Below, in pieces: positions 34,063-42,348 of a DNA stretch of 64,000 bases. Within the stretch, counting starts at the first letter, position 1; each line of letters opens with the position of its first letter. The translations under genes were made by a program, and so were the position numbers. Under the pieces are notes generated by a model. The model made no database searches. It was not told where the DNA came from and saw only the letters and a program-made list of their open reading frames with translations. Origin of the DNA: Saccharopolyspora galaxeae (GTDB lineage: Bacteria > Actinomycetota > Actinomycetes > Mycobacteriales > Pseudonocardiaceae); assembly GCF_016526145.1 (NCBI RefSeq), contig NZ_JADDUE010000008.1:1-64000 (forward strand), given 5' to 3'.

Positions 34063-35262
34063 ATGACTCAGGACGGCCGCCGGGTGTACTTGCACCTGGG
34101 TTCCCCGAAGACGGGCACCACCTATCTCCAGGACGTCCTCTGGCGCAACCAGGACTCCTTGGCCGCGGCGGGCGTGCGCTACCCGGGCGACGTCCCGGAA
34201 GCGCACTTCCACGCGTCGATGGACCTGCAGGGAGTCCAGTTCCAGGAGGACTGGTTCGACGAGAACGTGCCGGGCGCGTGGGCGCGGCTCGTCGACGACG
34301 CGCGGCAGTGGCCGGGCACGGTGGTGCTCTCGCACGAACTGTTCTGCACCGCCGACCCGGCGGCCGTCGAGCGGGCGGTGTCCGACCTGGCCTTCGCCGA
34401 GCTGCACCTGGTCTGCACCGCCCGCGACCTGGCGCGGCAGATCCCGGCCGTGTGGCAGGAGGACATCAAGAACCGGCACGTGCTCAGCTTCGCCGAGTTC
34501 GTCGCGGGCGTTCGCGGCGGCCCGGAACCGCACTACCTCAGCGAGCTGTTCTGGGAACGCCAGGACCTGCCCGCGATCCTGCGCAGGTGGGCGGCCGAGG
34601 TGCCTGCCGAACGCGTCCACGTGGTCACGGTTCCGCCGGAGCAGCCGCCGGAGCTGCTCTGGGAGCGCTTCTGCGAGCTGCTGGAGATCGACCCCGCCGC
34701 GTTCGACGCCACCGTCGAGCGGCCGAACCGGTCGCTGGGGGTGGCCGAGACCGAGCTGGTGCACCGCCTCAACCAGCAGCTCGACGGCCGCATCGATTGG
34801 CCGGGGCACGACGGCGTGGTCAAGTACGGGATCGCCACCGAGATCCTGGGGCAGCGCTCGTCCCGCACGCCGCTGCGACTGCCGGACGAGGACCGGGAAT
34901 GGGTGCACGAGCGGGCGGACCGGATGGTCGCCGAGCTGATCCGGCGCGGCTACCACGTCGTCGGTGATCTGAAGGAGCTGCTGCCCGCGCCGGACGCGGG
35001 CGGGCCGGCGCAGCACCCCGACCAGGCCGAGCAGGGCGAGGTGCTCGAGGTCGCCGTCGAAGCCCTCGCCGGGCTGGCCGAACGGTATGCCGAGCTGGAG
35101 GCGACGGCCGAACGCGCGCTGGGACGCCCGGAAGCGCCCAGCGGAGTGCGGGAAAGCCTGCGCCACCTGTGCGAGCAGGACGCCGCGCTGTCCCGCGCGT
35201 ACCGGGTGCTGGCGGAATCGAAATCCGCGCTCGCCCGGATCGGTCGCCGCAACCGGGAATGA
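34063..35262 (+). CDS. Sulfotransferase-like protein
   Basis: The 399-residue protein begins with HLGSPKTGTTYLQ at 11-23, the PAPS 5'-phosphosulfate-binding loop of sulfotransferases, and has a later LVCTARDLARQIPAVWQ segment that fits the 3'-phosphate site. The last 100 residues are Glu/Ala-rich and may be coiled. A TATCGT box ends 9 bases before the ATG with no ribosome site, a leaderless layout. It may sulfate a lipid, glycan or metabolite. No related biosynthetic genes are adjacent. Confidence 0.75.
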   Translation: MTQDGRRVYLHLGSPKTGTTYLQDVLWRNQDSLAAAGVRYPGDVPEAHFHASMDLQGVQFQEDWFDENVPGAWARLVDDARQWPGTVVLSHELFCTADPAAVERAVSDLAFAELHLVCTARDLARQIPAVWQEDIKNRHVLSFAEFVAGVRGGPEPHYLSELFWERQDLPAILRRWAAEVPAERVHVVTVPPEQPPELLWERFCELLEIDPAAFDATVERPNRSLGVAETELVHRLNQQLDGRIDWPGHDGVVKYGIATEILGQRSSRTPLRLPDEDREWVHERADRMVAELIRRGYHVVGDLKELLPAPDAGGPAQHPDQAEQGEVLEVAVEALAGLAERYAELEATAERALGRPEAPSGVRESLRHLCEQDAALSRAYRVLAESKSALARIGRRNRE

Positions 35263-35270
35263 CGGGCCGC

Positions 35271-35340
35271 TGCAATGCGGGCACCGATGGCCGACCGTCT
35301 CGACGGTCCACAGCGGACGTGCACCGCGAAAAGCATTGCA
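35271..35340. terminator. Nested hairpin between convergent genes
   Basis: TGCAATGC (35271-35278) pairs with GCATTGCA (35333-35340), and inside it GACCGT (35293-35298) pairs with ACGGTC (35303-35308). It fills the gap between the sulfotransferase and the convergent SDR, so a two-way terminator is plausible. Confidence 0.45.
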
Positions 35341-35405
35341 CCGCCGACCGAATCCGCGAATCCGATGTGTGCGGACTCGTGCGCGGATCGCGGCGACCGG
35401 CCGCG

Positions 35406-36182
35406 TCAGCCGTTCACGAGCCCGCCGTCGACGACCAGGTTCTGCCCGGACACCGCGCGCGCCCACGGCGAGGCGAAGAACAGCACCGCATCGGCGAACT
35501 CCTCCGGAGTCACCACCCTGCGCAGCGGAGTGGCCTGCGCGATTCCGTCGAAGACCTCCTCCGGGGTGTCCGCGCTGGCGTCCGTGGTGCGCAGCAGGCC
35601 GCCGGAGACCATGTTCACGGTGATCCCGTCCGGGCCGAGGTCCGCCGCGAACGTCCGGGTCAGCGACAGCAGCGCGGCCTTGGCCGCCGTGTAGTCGTGA
35701 TACGGCACGACCGGGCGCTGGAACAGGTTCGTGCCGATGTTGATGATCTGCCCGGTGCCCTGCGCGCGCAGCTGCGGCAACGCTGCTCGTGTCGTGTGCA
35801 GCGCGCCGCTGACGGAACCGCGGAACTGCGCGTCGAACTCGCCCCAGCCGATTTCCCCGGCGTGCGAACGGGACTCGCCGTTGAACGAGAAATCCGCGAG
35901 CGCGTTGTTGACCACCGTCGTCACCGGCCGATCGAAACGCTGCGCGATCGTCTCGAACATCGCGTGCACCTGCTGCTCGTCGGTGACGTCCGCCTGCACC
36001 GCGAGCGCCCGGTCGCCGATCTCCGCGGCGAGCGCCTCCGCCCGTTCGCGGCTGCGCCGGTAATTGAGCACAACACGAGCGCCTTGCCCGGCGAACGCCC
36101 GCGCGATCGAACTGCCCAGGCCGCGCCCGCCGCCGGTGACCAGCACGAGCCGATCGGTGAGCCATTGACCACGTTCGTCCAT
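35406..36182 (-). CDS. Short-chain dehydrogenase, FabG-like
   Basis: The 258-residue protein has TGGGRGLGSS at 16-25, NNALADFSFNG where NNAG is usual, and YHDYTAAKAAL as the active site. The C-terminal GQNLVVDGGLV is that of 3-oxoacyl reductase-like SDRs. A TACCGT box ends 6 bases before the ATG and there is no Shine-Dalgarno, so it is probably leaderless. The mycofactocin-type SDR lies upstream on the same strand, 131 bases away. The substrate is unknown. Confidence 0.85.
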   Translation of the reverse strand: MDERGQWLTDRLVLVTGGGRGLGSSIARAFAGQGARVVLNYRRSRERAEALAAEIGDRALAVQADVTDEQQVHAMFETIAQRFDRPVTTVVNNALADFSFNGESRSHAGEIGWGEFDAQFRGSVSGALHTTRAALPQLRAQGTGQIINIGTNLFQRPVVPYHDYTAAKAALLSLTRTFAADLGPDGITVNMVSGGLLRTTDASADTPEEVFDGIAQATPLRRVVTPEEFADAVLFFASPWARAVSGQNLVVDGGLVNG

Positions 36183-36312
36183 GGCCACACGGTATCGGCG
36201 CCCGCCGGTGGCGATGCGATCCCGGGCCCGCCCGTTCGCGGCCGTGCGCCCGAAATCCCCGAAACGTCCGCAGTGGCGGACGAAACGCACCTCGAGCCGG
36301 TGCGACCCGGGC

Positions 36313-37140
36313 TCAAAGGACGTGGAACCCCGCATCCACCGGCAACCCCACACCGGTGACGTAGCGGGAAGCGTCCGAGGCCAGCCACAGCACGGCATCG
36401 CTGATGTCGCCGGGTTGCAGCATCTTGACCGGCAGCGCGTTGCGCAGCATCTCCGCGTCCGCGGGATGCTCGGCGAAATACTCGCGCAGCGAGTCGTTCT
36501 CCAGCATCGGAGTGTCCACACCGGACGGATGCACGGTGTTGACCCGGATGCTCTCCTTCGCCAACCCCACCGCGTAAGACTTCATCAGGCCGACCACGCC
36601 GTGCTTGGCCGCCGTGTAGGCCAGCACCGCGGGAGTGCCGGGCGCGCCGACCAGGCCCTTCAAGCTCGCGGTCGATCCGGTCATGATGATCGACCCGCCA
36701 CGGCCGGTTTCGCGCAGCGGCGGCAGAGCCGCCTCCACGGTGTTCCAGACGCCGGTCATGTTCGTGGCGACGATGGTGTTCCAGGTCTGCGAGTCCGAGG
36801 TTCCCTCGGCAGCCAGCACCGTCGAGATCCCGGCGTTGACCACCACGATGTCCAGACCGCCCAGTTCCGCGGCGCCCTTCGCCACCACGGAAGCCAGGTC
36901 GTCACCATCGCGCACGTCCACCTGAGCGGTCACGATCCGGCGATCGTGGTTCTGAACCAGCCGCGCGGTCTCCGCGAGGTCGTCCGGATCCGGCATGGCG
37001 TACGGCATCTCCGGCACGGTTTCGCAGCGGTCCACCGCGATCACGTCGGCCCCGGCCTCCGCGAGCCGGGTCGCGTGCGAGCGGCCCTGACCGCGGGCGG
37101 ATCCGGTAACGAGTGCGATCTTTCCGGTCAGTGCTCCCAA
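36313..37140 (-). CDS. Mycofactocin-coupled SDR oxidoreductase
   Basis: The start is a TTG at 37140 with GGGAG 8 bases upstream. The 275-residue protein has TGSARGQGRSHA at 13-24, the insertion around AMPDPDDLAETARLV after the first acidic strand, and YTAAKHGVVGLM as the active site. This insertion and the ARGQGRSHA motif are typical of SDRs that keep NAD bound and re-oxidise it with mycofactocin, such as carveol dehydrogenases. The mycofactocin biosynthesis genes are not in this window. The alcohol substrate is unknown. Confidence 0.85.
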   Translation of the reverse strand: MGALTGKIALVTGSARGQGRSHATRLAEAGADVIAVDRCETVPEMPYAMPDPDDLAETARLVQNHDRRIVTAQVDVRDGDDLASVVAKGAAELGGLDIVVVNAGISTVLAAEGTSDSQTWNTIVATNMTGVWNTVEAALPPLRETGRGGSIIMTGSTASLKGLVGAPGTPAVLAYTAAKHGVVGLMKSYAVGLAKESIRVNTVHPSGVDTPMLENDSLREYFAEHPADAEMLRNALPVKMLQPGDISDAVLWLASDASRYVTGVGLPVDAGFHVL

Positions 37141-37301
37141 GATGACGTCTCCCGCCAGGTAGCGATCACGGCGAAACCATCCTGATCAGCACTCTCCATG
37201 CACGGCAAGTACCCGATCGCAGCAGCGCCCGCGCCCGCAGCACCTGCATGCGCGGGTGGCCAGGAACGATGCCGGCGGTCGACTCGGCACGCAGCGTGAT
37301 C

Positions 37302-37414
37302 TAGCATTGCCCGACGTGCAGACCCGCGCGCCGACCAACAGCGTCGTCGGTTGGGTCGTGCCCGCACTTCCGCTCTACGGGCAGGACCACGAGCGCGGCG
37401 ATCTCGCCTGGTGA
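37302..37414 (+). CDS. Candidate short leaderless gene (32 codons)
   Basis: A GTG at 37316 opens a 32-residue frame ending at 37414 (VQTRAPTNSVVGWVVPALPL at its start, 20 residues). The feature starts at the TAGCAT box 37302-37307, which ends 8 bases before the GTG. The peptide is partly hydrophobic and matches nothing I know. Codon use is in keeping with the region. The 375-bp gap 37141-37515 otherwise holds only the promoter of the deaminase and two small hairpin repeats. Confidence 0.3.
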
Positions 37415-37437
37415 CGGGCTTGAGATCCAGCCGATGC

Positions 37438-37481
37438 CACCGCACTTCGCGGTTCCGGGGTCTCACCGCGCTTCGCGGTTC
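37438..37481. repeat. Two tandem ACCGC-x-GCGGT hairpin units
   Basis: CACCGCACTTCGCGGTTC (37438-37455) is repeated with one change at 37464-37481. Each unit is a 5-bp hairpin. They lie just before the deaminase ribosome-binding site. Confidence 0.55.
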
Positions 37482-37515
37482 GGAAAGAGAGTGCCGATCG
37501 CCGGAAGGACCGGTC

Positions 37516-38544
37516 ATGCACACCACCGACAGCTCGCTCGAAGACTTCCTGACCGCCCTGCCCAAGGTCGAGCTGCACGTGCACCTGGAAGGGTCGATGC
37601 AGCCGGGCACGCTGCTGGCACTGGCCCGCAAGCACCGCATCGCCGACCTGCCGCAATCGCTGGAAGAGATCCGTTCCTGGTACGAGTTCCGGGACTTTCC
37701 GCACTTCCTCGACGTCTACCGCAGCGCCGCTCGCGTGCTGCGCGACGAGGAGGATTTCGCGTTGCTGGCCGCCGAAACCATTCGCGCACTGGCGCGGCAG
37801 AACGTGCGCTACGCGGAAATGAACTTCAGCCTGTCCGGCCATCTCCGGCGCGGCATCCCGCCCGCCGTCGTGTTCGCGGGGCTCGAGCGAGGACGCACCT
37901 CGGCCGAGTCCGAGCACGACATCACCGTCCGCTGGGTGCCGGACTTCGCCGGGGATTTCGGCGTCGAAGCAGGATCATCCACTTTGGACGCTGTATTGGC
38001 GCACGGTCCGGCTAGTGTTGTCGGTTTCAGCGTCGGCGGGCTGGAAGTGGCGCGGGAACCGTTCGCCGAGCTGTTCCAGCGCGCGCGGGCCGCGGGTCTG
38101 CGCAGCCTGCCGCACGCCGGGGAAACGGGCGGGCCGGACCAGGTCTGGTCGGCACTGCGCGACCTGGGCGCCGAGCGGATCGGCCACGGCATCGGCAGCA
38201 TGAGCGACCCCGCGCTGCTGGAGCACCTGCGGGAACATCGGATTCCGCTGGACGTCTCACCGACTTCCAACCTGTGCACTCGTGCGGTGGCCGGTCTGCA
38301 GGATCATCCGCTGCCGCGCATGTTGCGGGAGGGATTGCTGGTCACGCTCAACAGCGACGATCCGCCGATGTTCGGCACCGACCTCACCCAGGAGTACCGC
38401 ACCGCGAACCGGATGGGCCTGGATCGCACCGACCTGGCCGCACTTGCTCGCAACGGAGTGCAGGCCGGCTTCCTCGAACTCGGCAAGAAGGCGAGGCTGA
38501 CGAACGAAATAGACGCCGTGCTGGCCGGGCACAACCAGGGGTGA
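37516..38544 (+). CDS. Adenosine deaminase family protein
   Basis: GGAAGGA precedes the ATG. The 342-residue metal-dependent barrel has the zinc-binding HVHLEGS at 21-27, the catalytic HAGE near 200 and SDDPPMFGT near 280. These are the adenosine deaminase/aminofutalosine deaminase signatures. The SDDPPMFGT form is common in the aminodeoxyfutalosine deaminase branch used in menaquinone synthesis in Streptomyces, so the exact purine substrate is open. It stands alone, followed by a GC-rich hairpin. Confidence 0.85.
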   Translation: MHTTDSSLEDFLTALPKVELHVHLEGSMQPGTLLALARKHRIADLPQSLEEIRSWYEFRDFPHFLDVYRSAARVLRDEEDFALLAAETIRALARQNVRYAEMNFSLSGHLRRGIPPAVVFAGLERGRTSAESEHDITVRWVPDFAGDFGVEAGSSTLDAVLAHGPASVVGFSVGGLEVAREPFAELFQRARAAGLRSLPHAGETGGPDQVWSALRDLGAERIGHGIGSMSDPALLEHLREHRIPLDVSPTSNLCTRAVAGLQDHPLPRMLREGLLVTLNSDDPPMFGTDLTQEYRTANRMGLDRTDLAALARNGVQAGFLELGKKARLTNEIDAVLAGHNQG

Positions 38545-38553
38545 TGGCCGCGG

Positions 38554-38599
38554 ACCGGCGCAGCATCGTAGGGTCCGGGCGGTTCGACGCTGCGCCGGT
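38554..38599. terminator. Hairpin after the deaminase gene
   Basis: ACCGGCGCAGC (38554-38564) pairs perfectly with GCTGCGCCGGT (38589-38599) over a 24-base loop, beginning 10 bases after the deaminase stop. A second 7-bp stem pairs 38620-38626 with 38633-38639. Confidence 0.55.
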
Positions 38600-38685
38600 T
38601 CCCGGCGTCTTCGTGAGATGTCGGCGACTCCCCGCCGACGTTGTGCGATCCACCGCCCGCCCACGCGCAGGAAGGCAGCACACCC

Positions 38686-39105
38686 ATGAGCACCATCCCC
38701 CGCTTCCACCTGGCCATGCCCGTCGACGACCTGTCCGCGGCACGCCACTTCTACGGCGAGGTGCTCGGACTGGACCAAGGCCGCAGCGCGGAGACCTGGG
38801 TGGACTGGAACCTGCACGGCCACCAGTTCGTGACGCACCTGGCGCCCGAACGCCGCTCGGCCGTGCACAACCCGGTCGACGGTCACGACGTGCCGGTGCC
38901 GCACTTCGGCCTGCTGCTGACCGTCCCGGAGTTCCACGAGCTGGCGAACCGGCTGCGCGCGGCGGGCACCGAGTTCGTGATCGAGCCCTACGTGCGGTTC
39001 GAGGGGCAGCCCGGTGAGCAGTGGACGATGTTCCTGCACGACCCGGCGGGCAACGCCCTGGAGTTCAAGGCGTTCGCCGACGACTCGCAGGTCTTCGCGG
39101 TCTGA
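38686..39105 (+). CDS. VOC-family protein (glyoxalase/dioxygenase fold)
   Basis: The 139-residue protein has two beta-alpha-beta-beta-beta modules of the vicinal oxygen chelate fold: PRFHLAMPVDDLSAARHFY at the start, HGHQFVTHL, HFGLLLTVPEF in the middle and FLHDPAGNALEFKAF at the end, with His and Glu candidates for metal binding. GGAAGG precedes the ATG at about 10 bases. VOC proteins include glyoxalases, resistance proteins and dioxygenases. Nothing in the neighbourhood fixes the reaction. Confidence 0.8.
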   Translation: MSTIPRFHLAMPVDDLSAARHFYGEVLGLDQGRSAETWVDWNLHGHQFVTHLAPERRSAVHNPVDGHDVPVPHFGLLLTVPEFHELANRLRAAGTEFVIEPYVRFEGQPGEQWTMFLHDPAGNALEFKAFADDSQVFAV

Positions 39106-39215
39106 AACGGGCCGAGTTCGGGCCGCCGCGCGGGTGAACCCGCGCCCCGCCGCGGGTAAGCCTCTCAGGTGCCCCGCGGCGGCTCGCCACGAGGCGACCG
39201 ACGCGGGAGGTGCCG

Positions 39216-39542
39216 ATGCGACGCGGACGGCAATCGGACGACCCGGCGCTGATCACCGACGCCGAACCGTCGTTCGACGAGGAGCAGCGGCACCGCAAGC
39301 GCGTCTACGCCGTGCTGATGGTGGTGCACCTGGTGGGCTTCACGGCCGCCGGACTCCTCGCGCACATCTGGTGGCTGGCGCTGGCCATCGTGATCGTCAC
39401 CGGGGCGCTGCCGTGGGTGGCGGTCGTTCTCGCCAATGACCGCACCGCACGTCCGGGCAGGCGCCGCATGCGGCGACAAGAGCGGCGCGCCGTCGAAGAC
39501 CGCCACCACGACCACATCGACACCGACCAGCGACAGCCCTGA
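39216..39542 (+). CDS. DUF3099 small membrane protein
   Basis: GGGAGG lies 5 bases before ATG 39216. The 108-residue protein has ALITDAEPSFDEEQRHRKRVY, cited by its core ALITDAEPSF, at the start, two membrane segments at about 31-48 and 52-72, and a basic tail. This is the DUF3099 layout of actinobacterial membrane proteins. Its function is unknown. It converges closely with the methyltransferase gene at 39561. Confidence 0.8.
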   Translation: MRRGRQSDDPALITDAEPSFDEEQRHRKRVYAVLMVVHLVGFTAAGLLAHIWWLALAIVIVTGALPWVAVVLANDRTARPGRRRMRRQERRAVEDRHHDHIDTDQRQP

Positions 39543-39560
39543 CAGCCGCTACCCGCGCGG

Positions 39561-40379
39561 TTACCGAAGGATGCCGACCGCGCCGTAGACGTTGCCGCGG
39601 GCGGCTTCTTCCTCGGTGACCGGCTCGTCGGGCCGCCACTTCGCAGCGGGCACCACGCCCGGTTCGAGCAGGGTGTAGCCGGGCATCAGCGCGGCGACCT
39701 CCTCCGGTGTGCGCAGGTGCAGCTGCGGCGTGGAAGTCGAGGACAGCAGGTAGCGCAGCCCGGCGACTTCCTCATCGGTGCGCGTGATCTGCGCGTTGTT
39801 GGACACCGCCAGCGCACTTCCCGGCACGCACCTGTCCCGGTAGCGGGTCACCAGCGCCGCCCCGTCGGGGCTGGGAATGATGTCCAGGATCCCGAAGGCC
39901 AGCACCGCGATCGGCCGGTCGAAGTCCAGCAGTCCGGCCACGCCCGGCGCGTCGAGCACCGTCTCCACGTCGCAGGCGTCGGCTTCGGTGACGCTCACCT
40001 GCTCGTTCTCGCCGAGCAGGTAGCGGGCGTGGTGGCAGGCGATGACCTCCCAGTCCACGTAGGCCACGCGGGCGCGCGGGTTGTGCTCCTGCGCGATCTC
40101 GTGCACGTTGCCGACGGTCGGCACGCCGGAACCCAGGTCGAGGAACTGGTCGATCCCTTCCTCGGTCACCAGATGCCGCACGGCCCGGCCGAGGAATCCG
40201 CGGTTGGCCCAGCAGTAGTCCCGCTCGGTCGGCGCGATCCGCAGCGCTTGATCGGCCATTTCCCGATCCACCGCGAAATTCGCCGACCCGCCGAGGTGGT
40301 AGTCGTACATCCGGGCGATGTTGGCGCGGTCGAAGTCCGCGTTCGCCACTTGGGCGGCCAGCTCCGCGTCGTGATCCAT
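39561..40379 (-). CDS. DUF574-family SAM-dependent methyltransferase
   Basis: The 272-residue protein has the family opening NIARMYDYHLGGSANF, FLGRAVRHLVTEEGIDQFLDLGSG as SAM-binding strand (core QFLDLGSGVPT), VAYVDWE after strand 2 and a C-terminal PEEVAALMPGYTLLEPGVVP. Members are numerous in actinomycetes; substrates are mostly unknown. A TACGGT box ends 7 bases before the ATG with no ribosome site, so it is probably leaderless. A related gene lies at 41368. Confidence 0.88.
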   Translation of the reverse strand: MDHDAELAAQVANADFDRANIARMYDYHLGGSANFAVDREMADQALRIAPTERDYCWANRGFLGRAVRHLVTEEGIDQFLDLGSGVPTVGNVHEIAQEHNPRARVAYVDWEVIACHHARYLLGENEQVSVTEADACDVETVLDAPGVAGLLDFDRPIAVLAFGILDIIPSPDGAALVTRYRDRCVPGSALAVSNNAQITRTDEEVAGLRYLLSSTSTPQLHLRTPEEVAALMPGYTLLEPGVVPAAKWRPDEPVTEEEAARGNVYGAVGILR

Positions 40380-40430
40380 GCCCGAAACCGTAACCGAACT
40401 GCGAGGTCTCGCGGAGGATTCACGCCGTCA

Positions 40431-41096
40431 TCATTGCCCGAGCAGCACCGGGCGCCTGCGGATGACGGTCTCGTGCTCCTCGGGCGAGCTGCGCACCGCC
40501 ACCGCGTACACCCCGTGCGGGCGGTGGTTGAACCGCAGCGGCAGATCGTCGACGCCGGAGCCGAGCCATTCGCGCATGTCCCGCTCGGTGCCGCCGACCT
40601 CCATCCACGCGATCCCGCCGGGTTCCCGGCCGTGCGGCGCGTCGTTCGCCGGGTGCGTGTCCGGGTCCATGTGGAACACGTTCGGCAGTCCGCGGCGCCA
40701 CGCTTCCGGAGCGCTCGGCGTTCGCGGCGAACCGCGCACCGAGCCGTCCGCGGCCACGCGGGTCACGGTTTCTTCGACCGGCACGCCGAACCACTCGGCG
40801 TAGCGGTCCAGTTCCTCGCGGCTGTCCACGCCCGCGCACCAGCCGAGGAACACGTCACCTGCGCGGAGCTGGTCGAGGAACCACCGCCCGCCTGTGGTGC
40901 GCTCGGCGGTGACCGCATCGATGACGCTCTCCACTTCGAGGTACTGCCGCGGACCCAGCGCGGCGATGCGGTTGGCCGCGCCGATGTTCGGGAACCAGCC
41001 GCCTTCGCGGTCCCCGAGGCCCGTCTCGGCCCGCAGCCGCTCGGCTCCCTCGAACAGATTCTGCACCCCGAGCGCGATGTGATCGATCCGCAACAT
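40431..41096 (-). CDS. Glyoxalase-like VOC-domain protein
   Basis: The 221-residue protein starts MLRIDHIALGVQNL and has GIAWMEVGG and a metal-ligand-like Glu in YLEVESVID, the pattern of the Glyoxalase_3 type VOC domain. TAGGCT ends 8 bases before the ATG, another leaderless layout. It lies between two DUF574 methyltransferase genes on the same strand. The function is unknown. Confidence 0.75.
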   Translation of the reverse strand: MLRIDHIALGVQNLFEGAERLRAETGLGDREGGWFPNIGAANRIAALGPRQYLEVESVIDAVTAERTTGGRWFLDQLRAGDVFLGWCAGVDSREELDRYAEWFGVPVEETVTRVAADGSVRGSPRTPSAPEAWRRGLPNVFHMDPDTHPANDAPHGREPGGIAWMEVGGTERDMREWLGSGVDDLPLRFNHRPHGVYAVAVRSSPEEHETVIRRRPVLLGQ

Positions 41097-41162
41097 CGTT
41101 CGCCAGCCTAAACGTCAGGAGGGGTACCGACCACAAGGGATGGACGGCTTCGTCGCGTCCGG

Positions 41163-41453
41163 TCACGGTTGCGCGGGCTGGCGACCACCGATGATCTCGG
41201 ACATGGTGCTGCCTGCGCGAAGCAGCGCCAGGGCGCGCTGGGCGATGAGTGCGGCGACGATGCGAGCCTCGGGGCACACACGTAGAGGGCGCGATTTCGC
41301 TGCTTCGCCAAGCGCACGAGAGGGCCGCGCGTCGTACCGCGTCCAGGGAACGCCGGGCGCCCCGCAGCTAGTCGTTCCCGGGTTCCGGTTTGCGGCCGAC
41401 GCCGCCGTAGCCGTCGACGTCCGCGCGCGGATCGTCGACCTCCGGGCGCCACA
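41163..41453 (-). other. Unassigned open frame after the second methyltransferase
   Basis: A minus-strand frame is open for about 97 codons and ends in TGA at 41163. It has no ATG or GTG start before VCPEARIVAALIAQRALALL near its last 38 codons, and its upstream part overlaps the methyltransferase gene in another frame. The Ala-rich helix-like tail (RAGSTMSEIIGG) looks protein-like. It may be a decayed gene end or a short peptide starting at GTG near 41278. I see no other gene in 41097-41367. Confidence 0.25.
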
Positions 41454-42183
41454 GGCTCACCGGAACCACGCCCGGTTCGACGAGTTCGAGATCGCGGAAC
41501 AGCTCGCGGACCTGATCGGGAGTGCGCACGACGTAAGGAATCGCGCCGCTGGTCGCGTACTGGTCGTTGGCGGCGACCATTTCCTCGTGGGTGTCGGTGC
41601 CCTCGTAGTGCACGAGCACGCTGCCCGGCGGCAACGCTTCCAGCAGCTCCGCGACGATCCTCGCGGCCTCATCGGTGTCGGCGACGTGGCCGAGCACGCC
41701 CATCAGCACCAGCCCGATCGGCTGCGCGAAATCCAGGGTCGCGGCGGCTTCGCGGAGGATCACCGCGGGTTCGCGCACGTCGGCGTGCACGTAGTTCGTC
41801 GCACCCTCCGGGGAACTGGTCAGCAGCGCACGGGCGTGCACGAGAACGAGCGGATCGTTGTCCACGTAGACGATCCGGGCATCGGGCGCGCAGCGCTGCG
41901 CGATCTCGTGGGTGTTGTCGGCCGTCGGCAAGCCGGTGCCGACGTCGAGGAACTGGCGGATCCCCTCCTGCTCGACCGCGTACCGCACCGCGCGGCCGAG
42001 GAACAACCGGGATTCGCGGGCCACGGTGACCATCCGCGGGAAGTGCTCGCGGACGTAGTCGCCGATCTCCCGGTCGACCTCGTAGTTCTCCTTGCCGCCG
42101 AGCAGGTAGTTCCAGAACCGAGCCGAATGCGGCACGGTCGAATCGATGCCTGTCCGGTGATCGTCGGCCGCGTTCTGACTCAA
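41368..42183 (-). CDS. DUF574-family SAM-dependent methyltransferase
   Basis: The start is TTG at 42183 with GGAGG 9 bases upstream. The 271-residue protein has ARFWNYLLGGKENYEVDRE, FLGRAVRYAVEQEGIRQFLD (core FLGRAVRYAV), DVGTGLPTADNTHEIAQ as SAM-binding region, VLMGVLGHV and the ending LELVEPGVVPVSLWRPE. It is a clear homologue of the gene at 39561. Two copies around a VOC gene suggest family expansion; the substrate is unknown. Confidence 0.88.
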   Translation of the reverse strand: MSQNAADDHRTGIDSTVPHSARFWNYLLGGKENYEVDREIGDYVREHFPRMVTVARESRLFLGRAVRYAVEQEGIRQFLDVGTGLPTADNTHEIAQRCAPDARIVYVDNDPLVLVHARALLTSSPEGATNYVHADVREPAVILREAAATLDFAQPIGLVLMGVLGHVADTDEAARIVAELLEALPPGSVLVHYEGTDTHEEMVAANDQYATSGAIPYVVRTPDQVRELFRDLELVEPGVVPVSLWRPEVDDPRADVDGYGGVGRKPEPGND

Positions 42184-42348
42184 CCTGCTACCCCTCCGAA
42201 TCCGTCCGCACCCAGGGTCCCCGGTTCGCCTGGCGCGCCGACCCGGTCATGATCGCAAAGGTGTCCGCGCGCGTAAAAGGAGGGATCGCCACCGGATGCG
42301 ATCGACGCAACGCGCTGCGTCGTTCCGACCAGCGCGCGGCCGAGCCGC

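Noticed and set aside
37438-37481. CRISPR-like repeat
   Set aside because: Only two short units with an 8-base gap; they are small hairpins, and there are no spacers or cas genes.
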